38,193 nt of DNA from the NCBI GenBank assembly GCA_021805025.1, contig JAJZGF010000016.1:1-38193 (forward strand), written 5' to 3'. The stretch is from Acidobacteriota bacterium. Lineage in GTDB: Bacteria > Acidobacteriota > Terriglobia > Terriglobales > Acidobacteriaceae. Under the pieces are notes generated by a model. That model saw only the letters and a program-made list of their open reading frames with translations, was not told the DNA's origin and did not search any database. Positions 8,124-15,842 of the stretch are shown here, piece after piece. A program made the translations under genes and the position numbers. Within the stretch, counting starts at the first letter, position 1. The number at the start of each line of letters is the position of its first letter.

Positions 8124-9305
8124 ATGGCGTCTGGAATTCAGCTTCCGGGCAATGACGAGACGATTGACCTGCAGCAGCAGGTAGCGCGGTTGCAGGCGCT
8201 GCTGGAGGCTTCGCGGCAGGTTCACTCGACGATTCGCGAAGAGGAAGTCCTGGAGCAGGTGCTGCGCATTGTGGTGCGCGAGCTGGAGATGGCGGGAGCG
8301 GCGTTTCCGGGCACCGGGCTGGCCTACGGCGAGATGCCGGAAGCGGACGGGACGGGACAGAGCGCCGGCGCTGCGCTGCCGATGTATCTCTTGCAGGACC
8401 GCGAGGGCAAGCGTCTGACGGAGCTGGTGGTGGCTCCGCCGGAGGGGCGCGAGCTGACGCTGTATGAGGCGGACTTTCTGGAGGGGCTTGCGCTGCAGGC
8501 GGCGGTGGCGCTGGAGAATGCGCGCAACCATGAGCGGAATCTGCAATGGGCGCGGGTGCAGCAGGATCTGGATGCGGCGAGAAATATCCAGCGGTCGCTG
8601 CTGCCGCACTCGCTGCCGCAGATTCCTGGCTACTCGCTCGCATTCCGGTCGGACACCTGCTACGAAGTGGGCGGGGATTACGTGGATATTGTGGAGCAGC
8701 CGGGCGGGAGCCTGCTGCTGATGGTGGCCGATGTGGCCGGGAAAGGCATGGCGTCGGCGATTATGGCGACTGGCTTTCGCGCGGCGTTTCGGGCGATGGC
8801 GGCGCAGGGGCTGCCGCTGGATGAGCTGGCAGCGAAGATGAACCAGCACCACTGGACCGAGGGCGAAGAGGCGCAGCGGCGGTATGTGACGGCGATTTTT
8901 CTTCAGCTATGGCCGGAGAAGGGCGAGGTGGAGGCGGTGAATGCGGGGCACAATCCCGGGTTCCTGGTGCAGGCGGGCGGGGAGATCTGCCAGCTTGAGT
9001 CTTCAGGAACGCCGCTGGGTTTGCTGCCGGGGATGCGCTACTCCAGCCAGAGTTGCGGGTTTGCACCGGGGAGCCGTCTGCTGTTTTATACCGACGGGCT
9101 GACGGAGGTTTTCCGGGGGGATGAAGAGTTTGGGTCAGAGCGGCTCCTGGAGGCGTTTTCGAAGTGCCCGGCGCGAAATGCCGATGATATTCTCGTTGCA
9201 TTGTGGGCGACGCTGGCCGAGTTTGGCGGTGGTGGTCCGCAATCGGATGATATGACGGCGCTAGCGCTTTGCCGCGGAACGGACAGGATGGAGAACGCGG
9301 AATGA
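8124..9305 (+). CDS. SpoIIE/PP2C-type serine phosphatase with N-terminal GAF-like domain
   Basis: The 393-residue protein begins with a short coiled coil (LQQQVARLQALLEAS), a compact GAF-like sensory region (about 35-145), and a linker helix ending DAARNIQRSLLP. The PP2C domain follows with motifs EVGGDYVDI, ADVAGKG, AGHNPGF, TDGLTEVF and SDDMTALAL, all metal-binding aspartates present. There is no membrane segment, so it should sense a cytosolic signal. GGAGG lies 8-9 bases upstream of the ATG. It follows the membrane phosphatase by 87 bp, and its stop overlaps the kinase start as ATGA (9302-9305), indicating translational coupling. It probably gives the module a second input besides the membrane phosphatase. 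Confidence 0.92.
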   Translation: MASGIQLPGNDETIDLQQQVARLQALLEASRQVHSTIREEEVLEQVLRIVVRELEMAGAAFPGTGLAYGEMPEADGTGQSAGAALPMYLLQDREGKRLTELVVAPPEGRELTLYEADFLEGLALQAAVALENARNHERNLQWARVQQDLDAARNIQRSLLPHSLPQIPGYSLAFRSDTCYEVGGDYVDIVEQPGGSLLLMVADVAGKGMASAIMATGFRAAFRAMAAQGLPLDELAAKMNQHHWTEGEEAQRRYVTAIFLQLWPEKGEVEAVNAGHNPGFLVQAGGEICQLESSGTPLGLLPGMRYSSQSCGFAPGSRLLFYTDGLTEVFRGDEEFGSERLLEAFSKCPARNADDILVALWATLAEFGGGGPQSDDMTALALCRGTDRMENAE

Positions 9306-9748
9306 TGACTGCGAAGTCCACCAGCGTGGAAGTTCGACTTCCTTCGCGGCTTGGATATGAGAAAGTAGCGATGAGCACCGCAGCCGCCGTGGCCAAGCTG
9401 ATGGGCTTTCGCGACGACCGCGTGGAAGATTTGAAGACCGCGGTGGCCGAAGCCTGCATCAACGCGATTGAGCATGGGAACCGTCTGAATGAAGGGCTGT
9501 CGGTGGGCGTGGTGCTTTCGTCCGTGGACGATGCCCTGGAGGTCAGGGTCATCGACGACGGCAAAGGACTCAGGGGCATCCCTCCGAAGCCGGATATCGA
9601 CCGCAAGATTCACGGCGAGGAGGATCCGCGCGGGATGGGGATGTTTCTGATCCAGGCGCTGGTGGATGAGGCCGAGTGGGTGAAAGGCGGCAACGGCAAG
9701 AGCAGTTATGTAAGGCTTGTGATACGGCTGGACAAAGATGCCGAGTAA
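9302..9748 (+). CDS. Anti-sigma factor serine kinase, RsbW/SpoIIAB-like
   Basis: Length is 148 residues from the ATG at 9302 (an ATG also occurs at 9305). It is a GHKL-type ATPase with the N box EACINAIEHGN at residues 50-60, G1 box DDGKG at 85-89 and G2 box RGMGM at 110-114. Members bind a sigma factor and phosphorylate their STAS antagonist on serine. The start overlaps the phosphatase stop and the STAS gene follows after 24 bp, so the two partner-switching proteins are encoded side by side. No sigma factor gene is present in the window, so the target sigma (or other) protein must be encoded elsewhere. Confidence 0.93.
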   Translation: MMTAKSTSVEVRLPSRLGYEKVAMSTAAAVAKLMGFRDDRVEDLKTAVAEACINAIEHGNRLNEGLSVGVVLSSVDDALEVRVIDDGKGLRGIPPKPDIDRKIHGEEDPRGMGMFLIQALVDEAEWVKGGNGKSSYVRLVIRLDKDAE

Positions 9749-9772
9749 ATTCAGAAAACGGAGATCGAAACT

Positions 9773-10132
9773 GTGCAGAGTGAAACCAAGGCGCGTGTAG
9801 ACCAGCTGACTTCCCCCGTCGGACATCCGGTGACGGTGTTGCGCTTTGAGGGGGACATTGCGAGCACATCGAAAGACGCCGTTCTGGGCACGTACCAGTC
9901 GCTTCCCAAGGAGACATCCAAGCTGGTGCTGCTGGACTTCACCAAGGTGGATTACATCAATTCAAGCGGGATTGCGCTGGTGATCCAGATGCTGATCGAG
10001 GCCTCGAATTCCGGCCAGAAGGTGTATGCCTTCGGGCTCTCTCCCCACTTCACCAAGGTCTTTACGATGGTGGGCATCACCAAGTACGCCGGCTTGTTTG
10101 CGGGCCAGGCGGAGGCTCTGGGCGCGCTGTAG
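9773..10132 (+). CDS. Anti-sigma factor antagonist, STAS domain (RsbV/SpoIIAA-like)
   Basis: This 119-residue single STAS domain protein carries the signature DYINSSGIALV at residues 60-70. Ser65, just before the Gly, aligns with the serine phosphorylated in SpoIIAA/RsbV. In the unphosphorylated state it would bind the RsbW-like kinase encoded just upstream and free the kinase's partner; the two phosphatases of the cluster would regenerate that state. The start is a GTG at 9773, as no ATG is available near the domain start. Confidence 0.93.
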   Translation: MQSETKARVDQLTSPVGHPVTVLRFEGDIASTSKDAVLGTYQSLPKETSKLVLLDFTKVDYINSSGIALVIQMLIEASNSGQKVYAFGLSPHFTKVFTMVGITKYAGLFAGQAEALGAL

Positions 10133-10222
10133 AAGCGCGGCCGCCGAAGACGCCGGCTTGCGATTCTGAGCGGGCGCCGCGGCAGGCAGGCTTCACATCT
10201 CTTTGCGGCGAATCCGCGTAAA

Positions 10223-11413
10223 ATGTCGGCTATGAAACTGCAGGAGATTCAGAAAGCTCTGCGCGCAGCGGGCCACGATGGATGGCTCTTCTACGACCAT
10301 CATCATCGCGATCCGATCGGCGAGCGCATTCTTGGCCTTGACCCCGCGGCGCACGTGACGCGGCGCTGGTACTACTTTGTGCCGGCGGAGGGCGAACCGC
10401 GGAAGCTGGTGCATCGGATTGAGCAGGGGCGGCTGGATGCGTTGCCCGGTACCAGGGGCGTCTATTCGAGCTGGCAGGAGCTGGCCGCCGGGCTGCAGGC
10501 CATGCTAAGCGGCGCGCGGCGGATTGCCCTGCAGTACTCCCCGAACAACGCGATCATGTATGTCTCGATGGTGGATGCGGGGACGGTGGAGTTTCTGCGC
10601 TCGCTGCGGAAGGAGATTGTCAGCTCGGCGGATCTGGTGAGTCAGTTTGAAGCCGTGCTGACGGAAGAGCAAATGGTGAGCCACGCGGCGGCGCAGCGGG
10701 CCATCGATACGATTCTTGCCGAGGCCTGGCTGGAGATGGGGCGCAGGCTGCGGCCGGCCGACGGCGGCCGGGGCGCGATGAGCGAGTTTGACATGGTGGT
10801 GTGGCTGAGCGAGGCGATGCGCCGGGCGGGCCTGGCGTGGGAGAACGGACCCAACGTCAGCGTCAATCAGAATACTTCCGACTCGCATTACGAACCCAGC
10901 GCGGAACGCAGCAGGGCGATTTGCGAGGGCGATTTTGTGCTGATCGACATCTGGGGGCGACTGGACCGGGCGGACACGATTTTCTACGACATTACGTGGA
11001 CGGGCGTGGTGGGGCGCGCGCCGAGCGAGCGTGAGCAGCTGGTGTTTGACACGGTGCGGAATGCGCGGGATGCGGCCATTGCCGCGGTGCGCGAGGCCTT
11101 TCTGGCGGGCCGCCCGATCCGCGGCTATGAGGCCGACGACGCGGCGCGCGGGGTGATTCGCGCGGCGGGGTTCGGCGACTTCTTCACGCATCGCACGGGC
11201 CATAACATTGCCCGCGAGCTGCACGGGCCGGGCGCGCATCTGGACAACCTGGAGACGCACGATGAGCGGACGCTGCTGCCCTGCACCTGTTTTTCAGTGG
11301 AGCCCGGCATCTACCTGCCAGAGTTTGGCGTGCGCAGCGAGGTGAATATGCTGACCGCTCCCGGCGAGGCCTGGGTGACGGGGAGGATTCAGTCCGAACT
11401 GGTGCGGATCTAG
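10223..11413 (+). CDS. M24-family metallopeptidase (Xaa-Pro aminopeptidase-like)
   Basis: The 396-residue protein has an N-terminal creatinase-like domain (to about residue 150) and a C-terminal pita-bread fold. Candidate metal ligands are D242 (LIDIWG), D256 (YDITWTG), H327 (HRTGHN), E360 (SVEPGIY) and E373 (VRSEVN). The Asp-Asp spacing is 14 rather than the usual 11, a small insertion. The protein is cytosolic, with no signal peptide. ATG 10223 is used, and ATG 10232 is also possible. The final codon and stop read ATC TAG, and this CTAG (11410-11413) is the left flank of a MITE-like element, so the gene ends exactly at the insertion point with its coding sequence intact. Confidence 0.9.
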   Translation: MSAMKLQEIQKALRAAGHDGWLFYDHHHRDPIGERILGLDPAAHVTRRWYYFVPAEGEPRKLVHRIEQGRLDALPGTRGVYSSWQELAAGLQAMLSGARRIALQYSPNNAIMYVSMVDAGTVEFLRSLRKEIVSSADLVSQFEAVLTEEQMVSHAAAQRAIDTILAEAWLEMGRRLRPADGGRGAMSEFDMVVWLSEAMRRAGLAWENGPNVSVNQNTSDSHYEPSAERSRAICEGDFVLIDIWGRLDRADTIFYDITWTGVVGRAPSEREQLVFDTVRNARDAAIAAVREAFLAGRPIRGYEADDAARGVIRAAGFGDFFTHRTGHNIARELHGPGAHLDNLETHDERTLLPCTCFSVEPGIYLPEFGVRSEVNMLTAPGEAWVTGRIQSELVRI

Positions 11414-11682
11414 GGTCTGTTCACACTACCAGGGCGGTGGCGCCGGGAGCCAATTTATTCGAGTTCAAGGAGTGAGGGGTGACGCATACCGGGTGTCTGC
11501 CAGCGACGATCGACGCAGAAATCGGGGACATTGGTCCCGGCCCTTCGGGTTGCAAGCGAAAATGGGGCCATACTTCATTCTCGCCCTCGACGGTGGACCC
11601 GCCACAGCCTTCGGGCTCGGCTTCGTCTGGCCCCATTTTCGCTTGCAACGCCATCCGCCCTGGTAGTGTGAACAGGCCCTAG
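11410..11682. mobile_element. MITE-like element with about 33-bp terminal inverted repeats and CTAG flanks
   Basis: The left end (11410-11442) reads CTAGGGTCTGTTCACACTAC and on. The right end (11649-11682) is its reverse complement with one mismatch and one single-base insertion. Both ends finish in CTAG, which fits a 4-bp target duplication of the YTAR type made by some IS5-group elements, or the CTAG may be part of the repeat. The 270 bp between encode no transposase. A perfect 21-bp inner inverted repeat lies inside (listed separately). The element lies between the M24 peptidase and the convergent yceI-like gene. Its left CTAG contains the peptidase stop codon. An autonomous partner was not seen in the window. 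Confidence 0.6.
11550..11648. repeat. Perfect 21-bp inverted repeat inside the MITE-like element
   Basis: The arms are 11550-11570 (TTGCAAGCGAAAATGGGGCC plus A) and 11628-11648, exactly complementary, separated by 57 nt. The right arm directly abuts the outer right terminal repeat, whereas 107 nt separate the left arms. The pair could form a long hairpin in RNA or single-stranded DNA. Confidence 0.85.
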
Positions 11683-11724
11683 GCTCCCGTGTGGAAGAAA
11701 ACGCAATCTACACTTGCACCGCAA

Positions 11725-12264
11725 TCAATTCGATTGCCACGTCATATCCACCTTCACCGGGATCTCGTTTTTAATCGGCACGGTGAGAAAGGATGGCCGA
11801 TCGATTTTGAAATCAGAGCAGGTGGCCGGAACGGTCCCCACGATGTGAACCTGGTTGCCCTGGGCCGTGCGCTGAAACGGGATGTGCTGATAGTGCGCGG
11901 TCTGGCCTGCGAACTGGACTTCTAGATCTACATAGAGCGTCGTCGAGGCCGTATCTGCCTGAGGAAAGCGGGTGCGGACGACAACCATAGGAAACTGCGC
12001 GCCGCGCGTGGTCTCCAGCATGTGCAGGTCGCGATTGGTGTCACCGGAGTCAAAGGATTTGACAGGTGCCGCAATGAGGAAATCGCATTGGCCTTCATGG
12101 CATGTTCCCTTGCCTTTGGCTGCATGGCTTGTGCCGTCCACCTCATGCATCGGATGGGACATGTGATAGGAAAGCGTGGACTGCATGAGTGTCCATTGCG
12201 CATCTGGCTGGGCAACGGCGGGGAGCGCAAAAAGCGGCAGGACGAAGAGGCTCAGAAATCTCAT
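11725..12264 (-). CDS. YceI-family periplasmic protein
   Basis: The 179-residue protein has a signal peptide (MRFLSLFVLPLFALPAVAQ) followed by a YceI lipocalin-like domain. Recognisable features are WTLMQSTLSYHMSHPMHEVDG near the mature N-terminus, a central QFPMVVVRTRF strand and the C-terminal VKVDMTW. YceI proteins are thought to bind polyisoprenoid-type lipids in the periplasm. The start codon overlaps the stop of the upstream membrane gene as TAATG (12266-12262), so translation is coupled. A YceI downstream of a histidine-rich four-helix membrane protein recalls the E. coli yceJ-yceI pair, where YceJ is a cytochrome b561. Two cysteines, about six residues apart (TCHEGQC), are present in the mature part. 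Confidence 0.85.
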   Translation of the reverse strand: MRFLSLFVLPLFALPAVAQPDAQWTLMQSTLSYHMSHPMHEVDGTSHAAKGKGTCHEGQCDFLIAAPVKSFDSGDTNRDLHMLETTRGAQFPMVVVRTRFPQADTASTTLYVDLEVQFAGQTAHYQHIPFQRTAQGNQVHIVGTVPATCSDFKIDRPSFLTVPIKNEIPVKVDMTWQSN

Positions 12265-12983
12265 TACTTCTCCCAGAACTTCAAATGGATGGGCCAGGAA
12301 ACGGCGATAATGGACGCTCCGTAGGCCGCCGTTGTTACGACAGCGACGGCGCCATGCGCGGAAGCGATACCATGCACTTTTTCGCCGGCGCTCTCCTGGT
12401 TGTAGGCCATGATGCCGAGAATCGGCGTGAGAATCATGCCGGGGCCATGGATGAACGCGAGGGCCTCATGCATGCGAATCGCACCGTGCTTATGGGTGCC
12501 CGGCACGCGGGGTGCGCGGATCGCAAAATATGCAGTAGAAAAGTAGAGCGCCGTCGTCGCCCCGCCAAGCGCAGCGTGGAAATCCAGATTGGCCTGCGTC
12601 GGCTCCTGGATGGGCTGCCCATTCTTGCCTTTCGCTTTGGCCATCGGACCCGTGATGAGAGCCGCTACCATGGGTGCGGCGGTGATAAGCCCCAGGCGCT
12701 GGTGGATCTTCAGCATCTCAGTCCGCTTCTTCAGAAGAGCCTGTAGCTTTGGATCTGCCTGAGTCTGGTTCTGCGTAAAGCCCAGGTCGCTGAGTGAGGG
12801 TTCCGTGGGGACCGGTGCGGGCGCATTGGGCAAATCCGGTGGCGAAGCAGGCGCAGGCTTGGTCGCAGGCTCTTGCTGCTGGCTGGGCGTTGCCGACTGT
12901 TGCGCGTCGGCATTGGGAAGCGAGGCACAGGAATAAAGGACTACGCTTGCCGCCAGCGCAAGACGGGCTGGTGCTGAAATCAT
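12264..12983 (-). CDS. Four-helix, histidine-rich membrane protein (cytochrome b561-like), partner of YceI
   Basis: Using ATG 12983, with GAGGAG five bases upstream, the protein has 239 residues. It has a signal sequence (1-28), a Pro/Gln/Ala-rich periplasmic linker (about 29-65) and four hydrophobic helices at about 96-113, 136-155, 176-193 and 208-228. Histidines lie at or near the helix ends: H94, H136, H172, H179, H204 and H210. This arrangement is like cytochrome b561-type di-heme membrane electron carriers. I do not recognise it as a named family, and heme binding is inferred. The coupled yceI-like gene supports the comparison, because E. coli pairs a b561 protein with YceI. The preceding gap of 220 bp should contain the promoter. 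Confidence 0.7.
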   Translation of the reverse strand: MISAPARLALAASVVLYSCASLPNADAQQSATPSQQQEPATKPAPASPPDLPNAPAPVPTEPSLSDLGFTQNQTQADPKLQALLKKRTEMLKIHQRLGLITAAPMVAALITGPMAKAKGKNGQPIQEPTQANLDFHAALGGATTALYFSTAYFAIRAPRVPGTHKHGAIRMHEALAFIHGPGMILTPILGIMAYNQESAGEKVHGIASAHGAVAVVTTAAYGASIIAVSWPIHLKFWEK

Positions 12984-13206
12984 CGACACTCCTCGGGGAT
13001 CAATCGAAAACTTGATTACATGATTTGATATTGGATGAAGAATCAGCTTCCTTTGTTGTCAGGAGGGAAAAAATGTTCAGGGGTGCCCGCTCCTAAGATC
13101 TCTTGACCGTGTAAGGATACGCCAACAAGTCCACGCGCGCGAAGCCCTCAACTGAATGCCTCGCCCGCAGGCACCGCGATGGATAGGCCGAGGCTTAGGC
13201 TCGCCT

Positions 13207-14391
13207 TCACGCTTCCGTGCCGGTTTTTTCCACGGTCCGCTTCAATTGGCCGCACGCCGCAAAGATGTCTCGTCCGCGTGGCCTTCGCAGATACGCGGGC
13301 ACGCCTTCGGCGACAAGCCTCTGACGAAACGCCTCAACATCTTCGGACCGCGGCATGGCATAGGCAATCCCCGGCCCTGGGTTCCAGGCAATCAGGTTTA
13401 CCTTTACCGGCAATCCGGTCCGCCGCACCAGCCGCGCCACTTCCGACGCGTGCTCGAGCCGATCCGTCACGCCGCCCAACAGCACGTATTCGAGCGTCAA
13501 CTGCTCCCGCGTGCGCAGCCGCACTTGCCGCGCGGCGTCCAGTACCGCTTCAATCGGCCACTTTCGATTGATGGGCATCACCTCGCTACGCACGTCGTCA
13601 TTGGGTGCATTCAGGCTGATCGCCAGTTTAGGACGCAGGTCGGGCGGCTCCTCGGCAAAGCGCAGGATGCCCGGCACAATTCCGGAGGTGGAGACAGTCA
13701 TTCGCTGGGGACTCAGGCCAACCTCCCCTACGAGCAGGCGGACGGCGGCCATCCAGTTCTCATAATTCAGGAAGGGCTCGCCCATGCCCATGAACACCAG
13801 GTTGACCCGGTCCCGACCCACCTCAACGCCGTGTCTGTCGAGCACTGCAATGACCTGCCCTGCTATTTCACCCGCCGTGAGGTTGCGCTGCAGGCCCAGC
13901 TTTGCCGTCAGGCAAAACCCGCAGTTGACGGCGCAACCCACCTGGCTGGAGACGCAAATGGTCGCCCGCTGCCGGCTCATCGCCTCGCCTTCGGCTCCGT
14001 CGCCAGCCTCGCCGCCATCCCCCTCGGGCATCCAGACGGTCTCGACCGTCTCCGATCCGGCCACACCTTCCACCAGATAGCGTTCCGTCCCATCCTGCGA
14101 GATAAACGCAGCTTCGATCCGCGGCCTGCCCACCTGCCACCCTTCCGCAGCAAGGCGGGCGCGCAGAGCAAGGGGCAGCGGAGTGATCTGATCCAGTACC
14201 GTAATCCTCTGACGGTACATGGCTTCGGCCAGTTGGCGACCACGCCATACGGGTTCGCCCATTTGGGCCATGCACGCGGCTAGCGTTTCTGCATCCAACC
14301 CAAACAGAGAGTGCTTGCTTCCCACGGGTGGCAAGTTGGTGTCTAATCGAACAAGTTGGCTGGTTTGCGCGGTCACGGCTGGGCCCAGCAT
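13207..14391 (-). CDS. rlmN: 23S rRNA (adenine-2503-C2) methyltransferase RlmN
   Basis: This radical-SAM enzyme methylates A2503 of 23S rRNA and, in E. coli, A37 of some tRNAs. From ATG 14391 it has 394 residues. The 4Fe-4S motif CAVNCGFC is at residues 153-160, preceded by ICVSSQVG. Also seen are NLVFMGMGEP, the SAM-binding ISLNAP segment and the C-terminal cysteine in RGRDIFAACGQL that carries the methyl in the reaction. It has an unusual acidic, Gly-rich insertion before the cysteine motif (about 123-138) that E. coli RlmN lacks. The open frame extends upstream to 14967, but that part overlaps the M16 protease gene on the opposite strand and shows no homology, so ATG 14391 is preferred. 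No strong ribosome binding site is visible. Confidence 0.95.
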   Translation of the reverse strand: MLGPAVTAQTSQLVRLDTNLPPVGSKHSLFGLDAETLAACMAQMGEPVWRGRQLAEAMYRQRITVLDQITPLPLALRARLAAEGWQVGRPRIEAAFISQDGTERYLVEGVAGSETVETVWMPEGDGGEAGDGAEGEAMSRQRATICVSSQVGCAVNCGFCLTAKLGLQRNLTAGEIAGQVIAVLDRHGVEVGRDRVNLVFMGMGEPFLNYENWMAAVRLLVGEVGLSPQRMTVSTSGIVPGILRFAEEPPDLRPKLAISLNAPNDDVRSEVMPINRKWPIEAVLDAARQVRLRTREQLTLEYVLLGGVTDRLEHASEVARLVRRTGLPVKVNLIAWNPGPGIAYAMPRSEDVEAFRQRLVAEGVPAYLRRPRGRDIFAACGQLKRTVEKTGTEA

Positions 14392-14518
14392 AAGCCATTT
14401 TCGGTTTGTATGCAGCCCCGGCTGATGATGCTGCTCAGGATTTCTCCCGTACCGCAACCAAAACCGCAACCCCGCACGTGTTTCGGGCTCTGCCGTGCTG
14501 CAATCTAAGCTTTTCCCT

Positions 14519-15799
14519 ATGACCATGAGCACTGAACGCAATCTTCGCCGCACTGTATTGCCCAACGGCCTTATCGTTCTCACTGAGCGCATGGAGCATC
14601 TGCGTTCCGTCGCCATGGGTGCATGGGTCAAGTCCGGCTCACGGTGCGAGGCGGCGGAAACGAATGGCATCTCGCACTTTGTGGAGCACATGCTGTTCAA
14701 AGGAACGCGCTCGCGCTCCGCGCAGCACATTGCGCGCGAGATGGATTCGATCGGCGGCAACCTTGACGCCTTCACCGGCAAGGAAACTATCTGTTTCAAC
14801 GTAAAGTCACTCGCGGAGCACATACCGATTGCGCTCGACGTGCTTGCGGATCTGGTTTTGAACCCTGTCTTTGCCTCGAATGACATTGAACGTGAACGCG
14901 GCGTCATCCTCGAAGAGATCAAGATTGACGAAGACAATCCTGACGTTCTGGTGCATGAGCTCTTCACGCAGAACTTCTGGAGGGATCACCCGCTGGGCAA
15001 GCCCATTCTGGGCACATCCGCGACGGTGGGCCGACTGGACCAGCAAAAGCTCTTTGACTATCACGGCGGACGATTCCTGGGTGGCAACATGGTCTTCTCT
15101 GCCGCAGGCAATCTTGACCACGACGGGTTTGTCGACTCCGTAGCGCAGAAGTTTGCACCGCTGCTGCCGGGCAATGCCGTGATGGAAGAAGTGACGCCGG
15201 AGACGAGCGCACGCATCGTTTTACGCAACAAGAAGGCGCTGGAGCAGGTGCAGATCTGCCTGGGCGTGCCGGCGCCGCCCATCACGGACGACAATCGCTA
15301 TGCCACGCTCATTCTGAACACGGTGCTCGGCGGGGGCATGAGCTCGCGTCTCTTCCAGACCATTCGCGAAGAGCGCGGCATGGCCTACTCCATCTACTCC
15401 GACCTGAGCCCGTATCGCGACACCGGCACACTTTGCATCTATGCCGGTACGTCGGCGGGCAAGGCGCTTGAAGTGGTCGATCTGATTCTGGATGAGTTAA
15501 GGAAACTGAAGGATGCCCCGTTGGGCAGCGAAGAACTGACCCGTGCCAAGGACCAGCTGAAAGGCAACATCCTCATGGGCCTTGAGAGCTCGAGCTCCCG
15601 CATGGCCAACCTAGCGCGTCAGGAGATGTACTTTCAGCAGTTTTTCACTGCTGAAGAAGTGATCGCCCGCATCGACCAGGTGGAAGCCGCGCAAGTGCAG
15701 GCGATGGCCCAGCAACTGTTCGCAGCGGAGCGCATTGCCGTGACCCTGCTGGGACGTCTGGACGGCATCAAGCTGAACCGAACGCGTCTGGTGTGCTGA
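14519..15799 (+). CDS. M16-family zinc protease (insulinase/processing-peptidase-like)
   Basis: The protein has about 426 residues from ATG 14519; ATG 14525 and an upstream GTG at 14495 are alternatives. The inverted zinc motif HFVEH is at residues 53-57 and the third ligand glutamate lies in GVILEEIKIDEDN about 75 residues later. The C-terminal half has the R/Y region GGGMSSRLFQTIREERGMAYSIYS. The protein is single-copy in size (about 430 aa), like the mitochondrial processing peptidase and Bacillus YmxG types. No signal peptide is seen, so it is probably cytosolic. It is divergent from rlmN and followed by pyrE after 40 bp. Confidence 0.93.
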   Translation: MTMSTERNLRRTVLPNGLIVLTERMEHLRSVAMGAWVKSGSRCEAAETNGISHFVEHMLFKGTRSRSAQHIAREMDSIGGNLDAFTGKETICFNVKSLAEHIPIALDVLADLVLNPVFASNDIERERGVILEEIKIDEDNPDVLVHELFTQNFWRDHPLGKPILGTSATVGRLDQQKLFDYHGGRFLGGNMVFSAAGNLDHDGFVDSVAQKFAPLLPGNAVMEEVTPETSARIVLRNKKALEQVQICLGVPAPPITDDNRYATLILNTVLGGGMSSRLFQTIREERGMAYSIYSDLSPYRDTGTLCIYAGTSAGKALEVVDLILDELRKLKDAPLGSEELTRAKDQLKGNILMGLESSSSRMANLARQEMYFQQFFTAEEVIARIDQVEAAQVQAMAQQLFAAERIAVTLLGRLDGIKLNRTRLVC

Positions 15800-15842
15800 C
15801 CGAGCTGAACAGGCGCGGATCCGGCCGTTACAATCTTGAGTG

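Noticed and set aside
7107-8852. 581-codon minus-strand open frame
   Set aside because: It spans two phosphatase genes on the other strand, and its translation is Arg/His/Pro-rich without domains.
11421-11654. 77-codon minus-strand frame inside the MITE-like element
   Set aside because: No transposase-like motif or ribosome site, and it is made of the repeat arms.
13156-14283. 375-codon plus-strand open frame
   Set aside because: Antisense to RlmN, whose motifs are unambiguous.
14392-14967. N-terminal extension of rlmN
   Set aside because: It overlaps the M16 protease gene on the opposite strand and lacks homology; ATG 14391 starts a normal-length RlmN.
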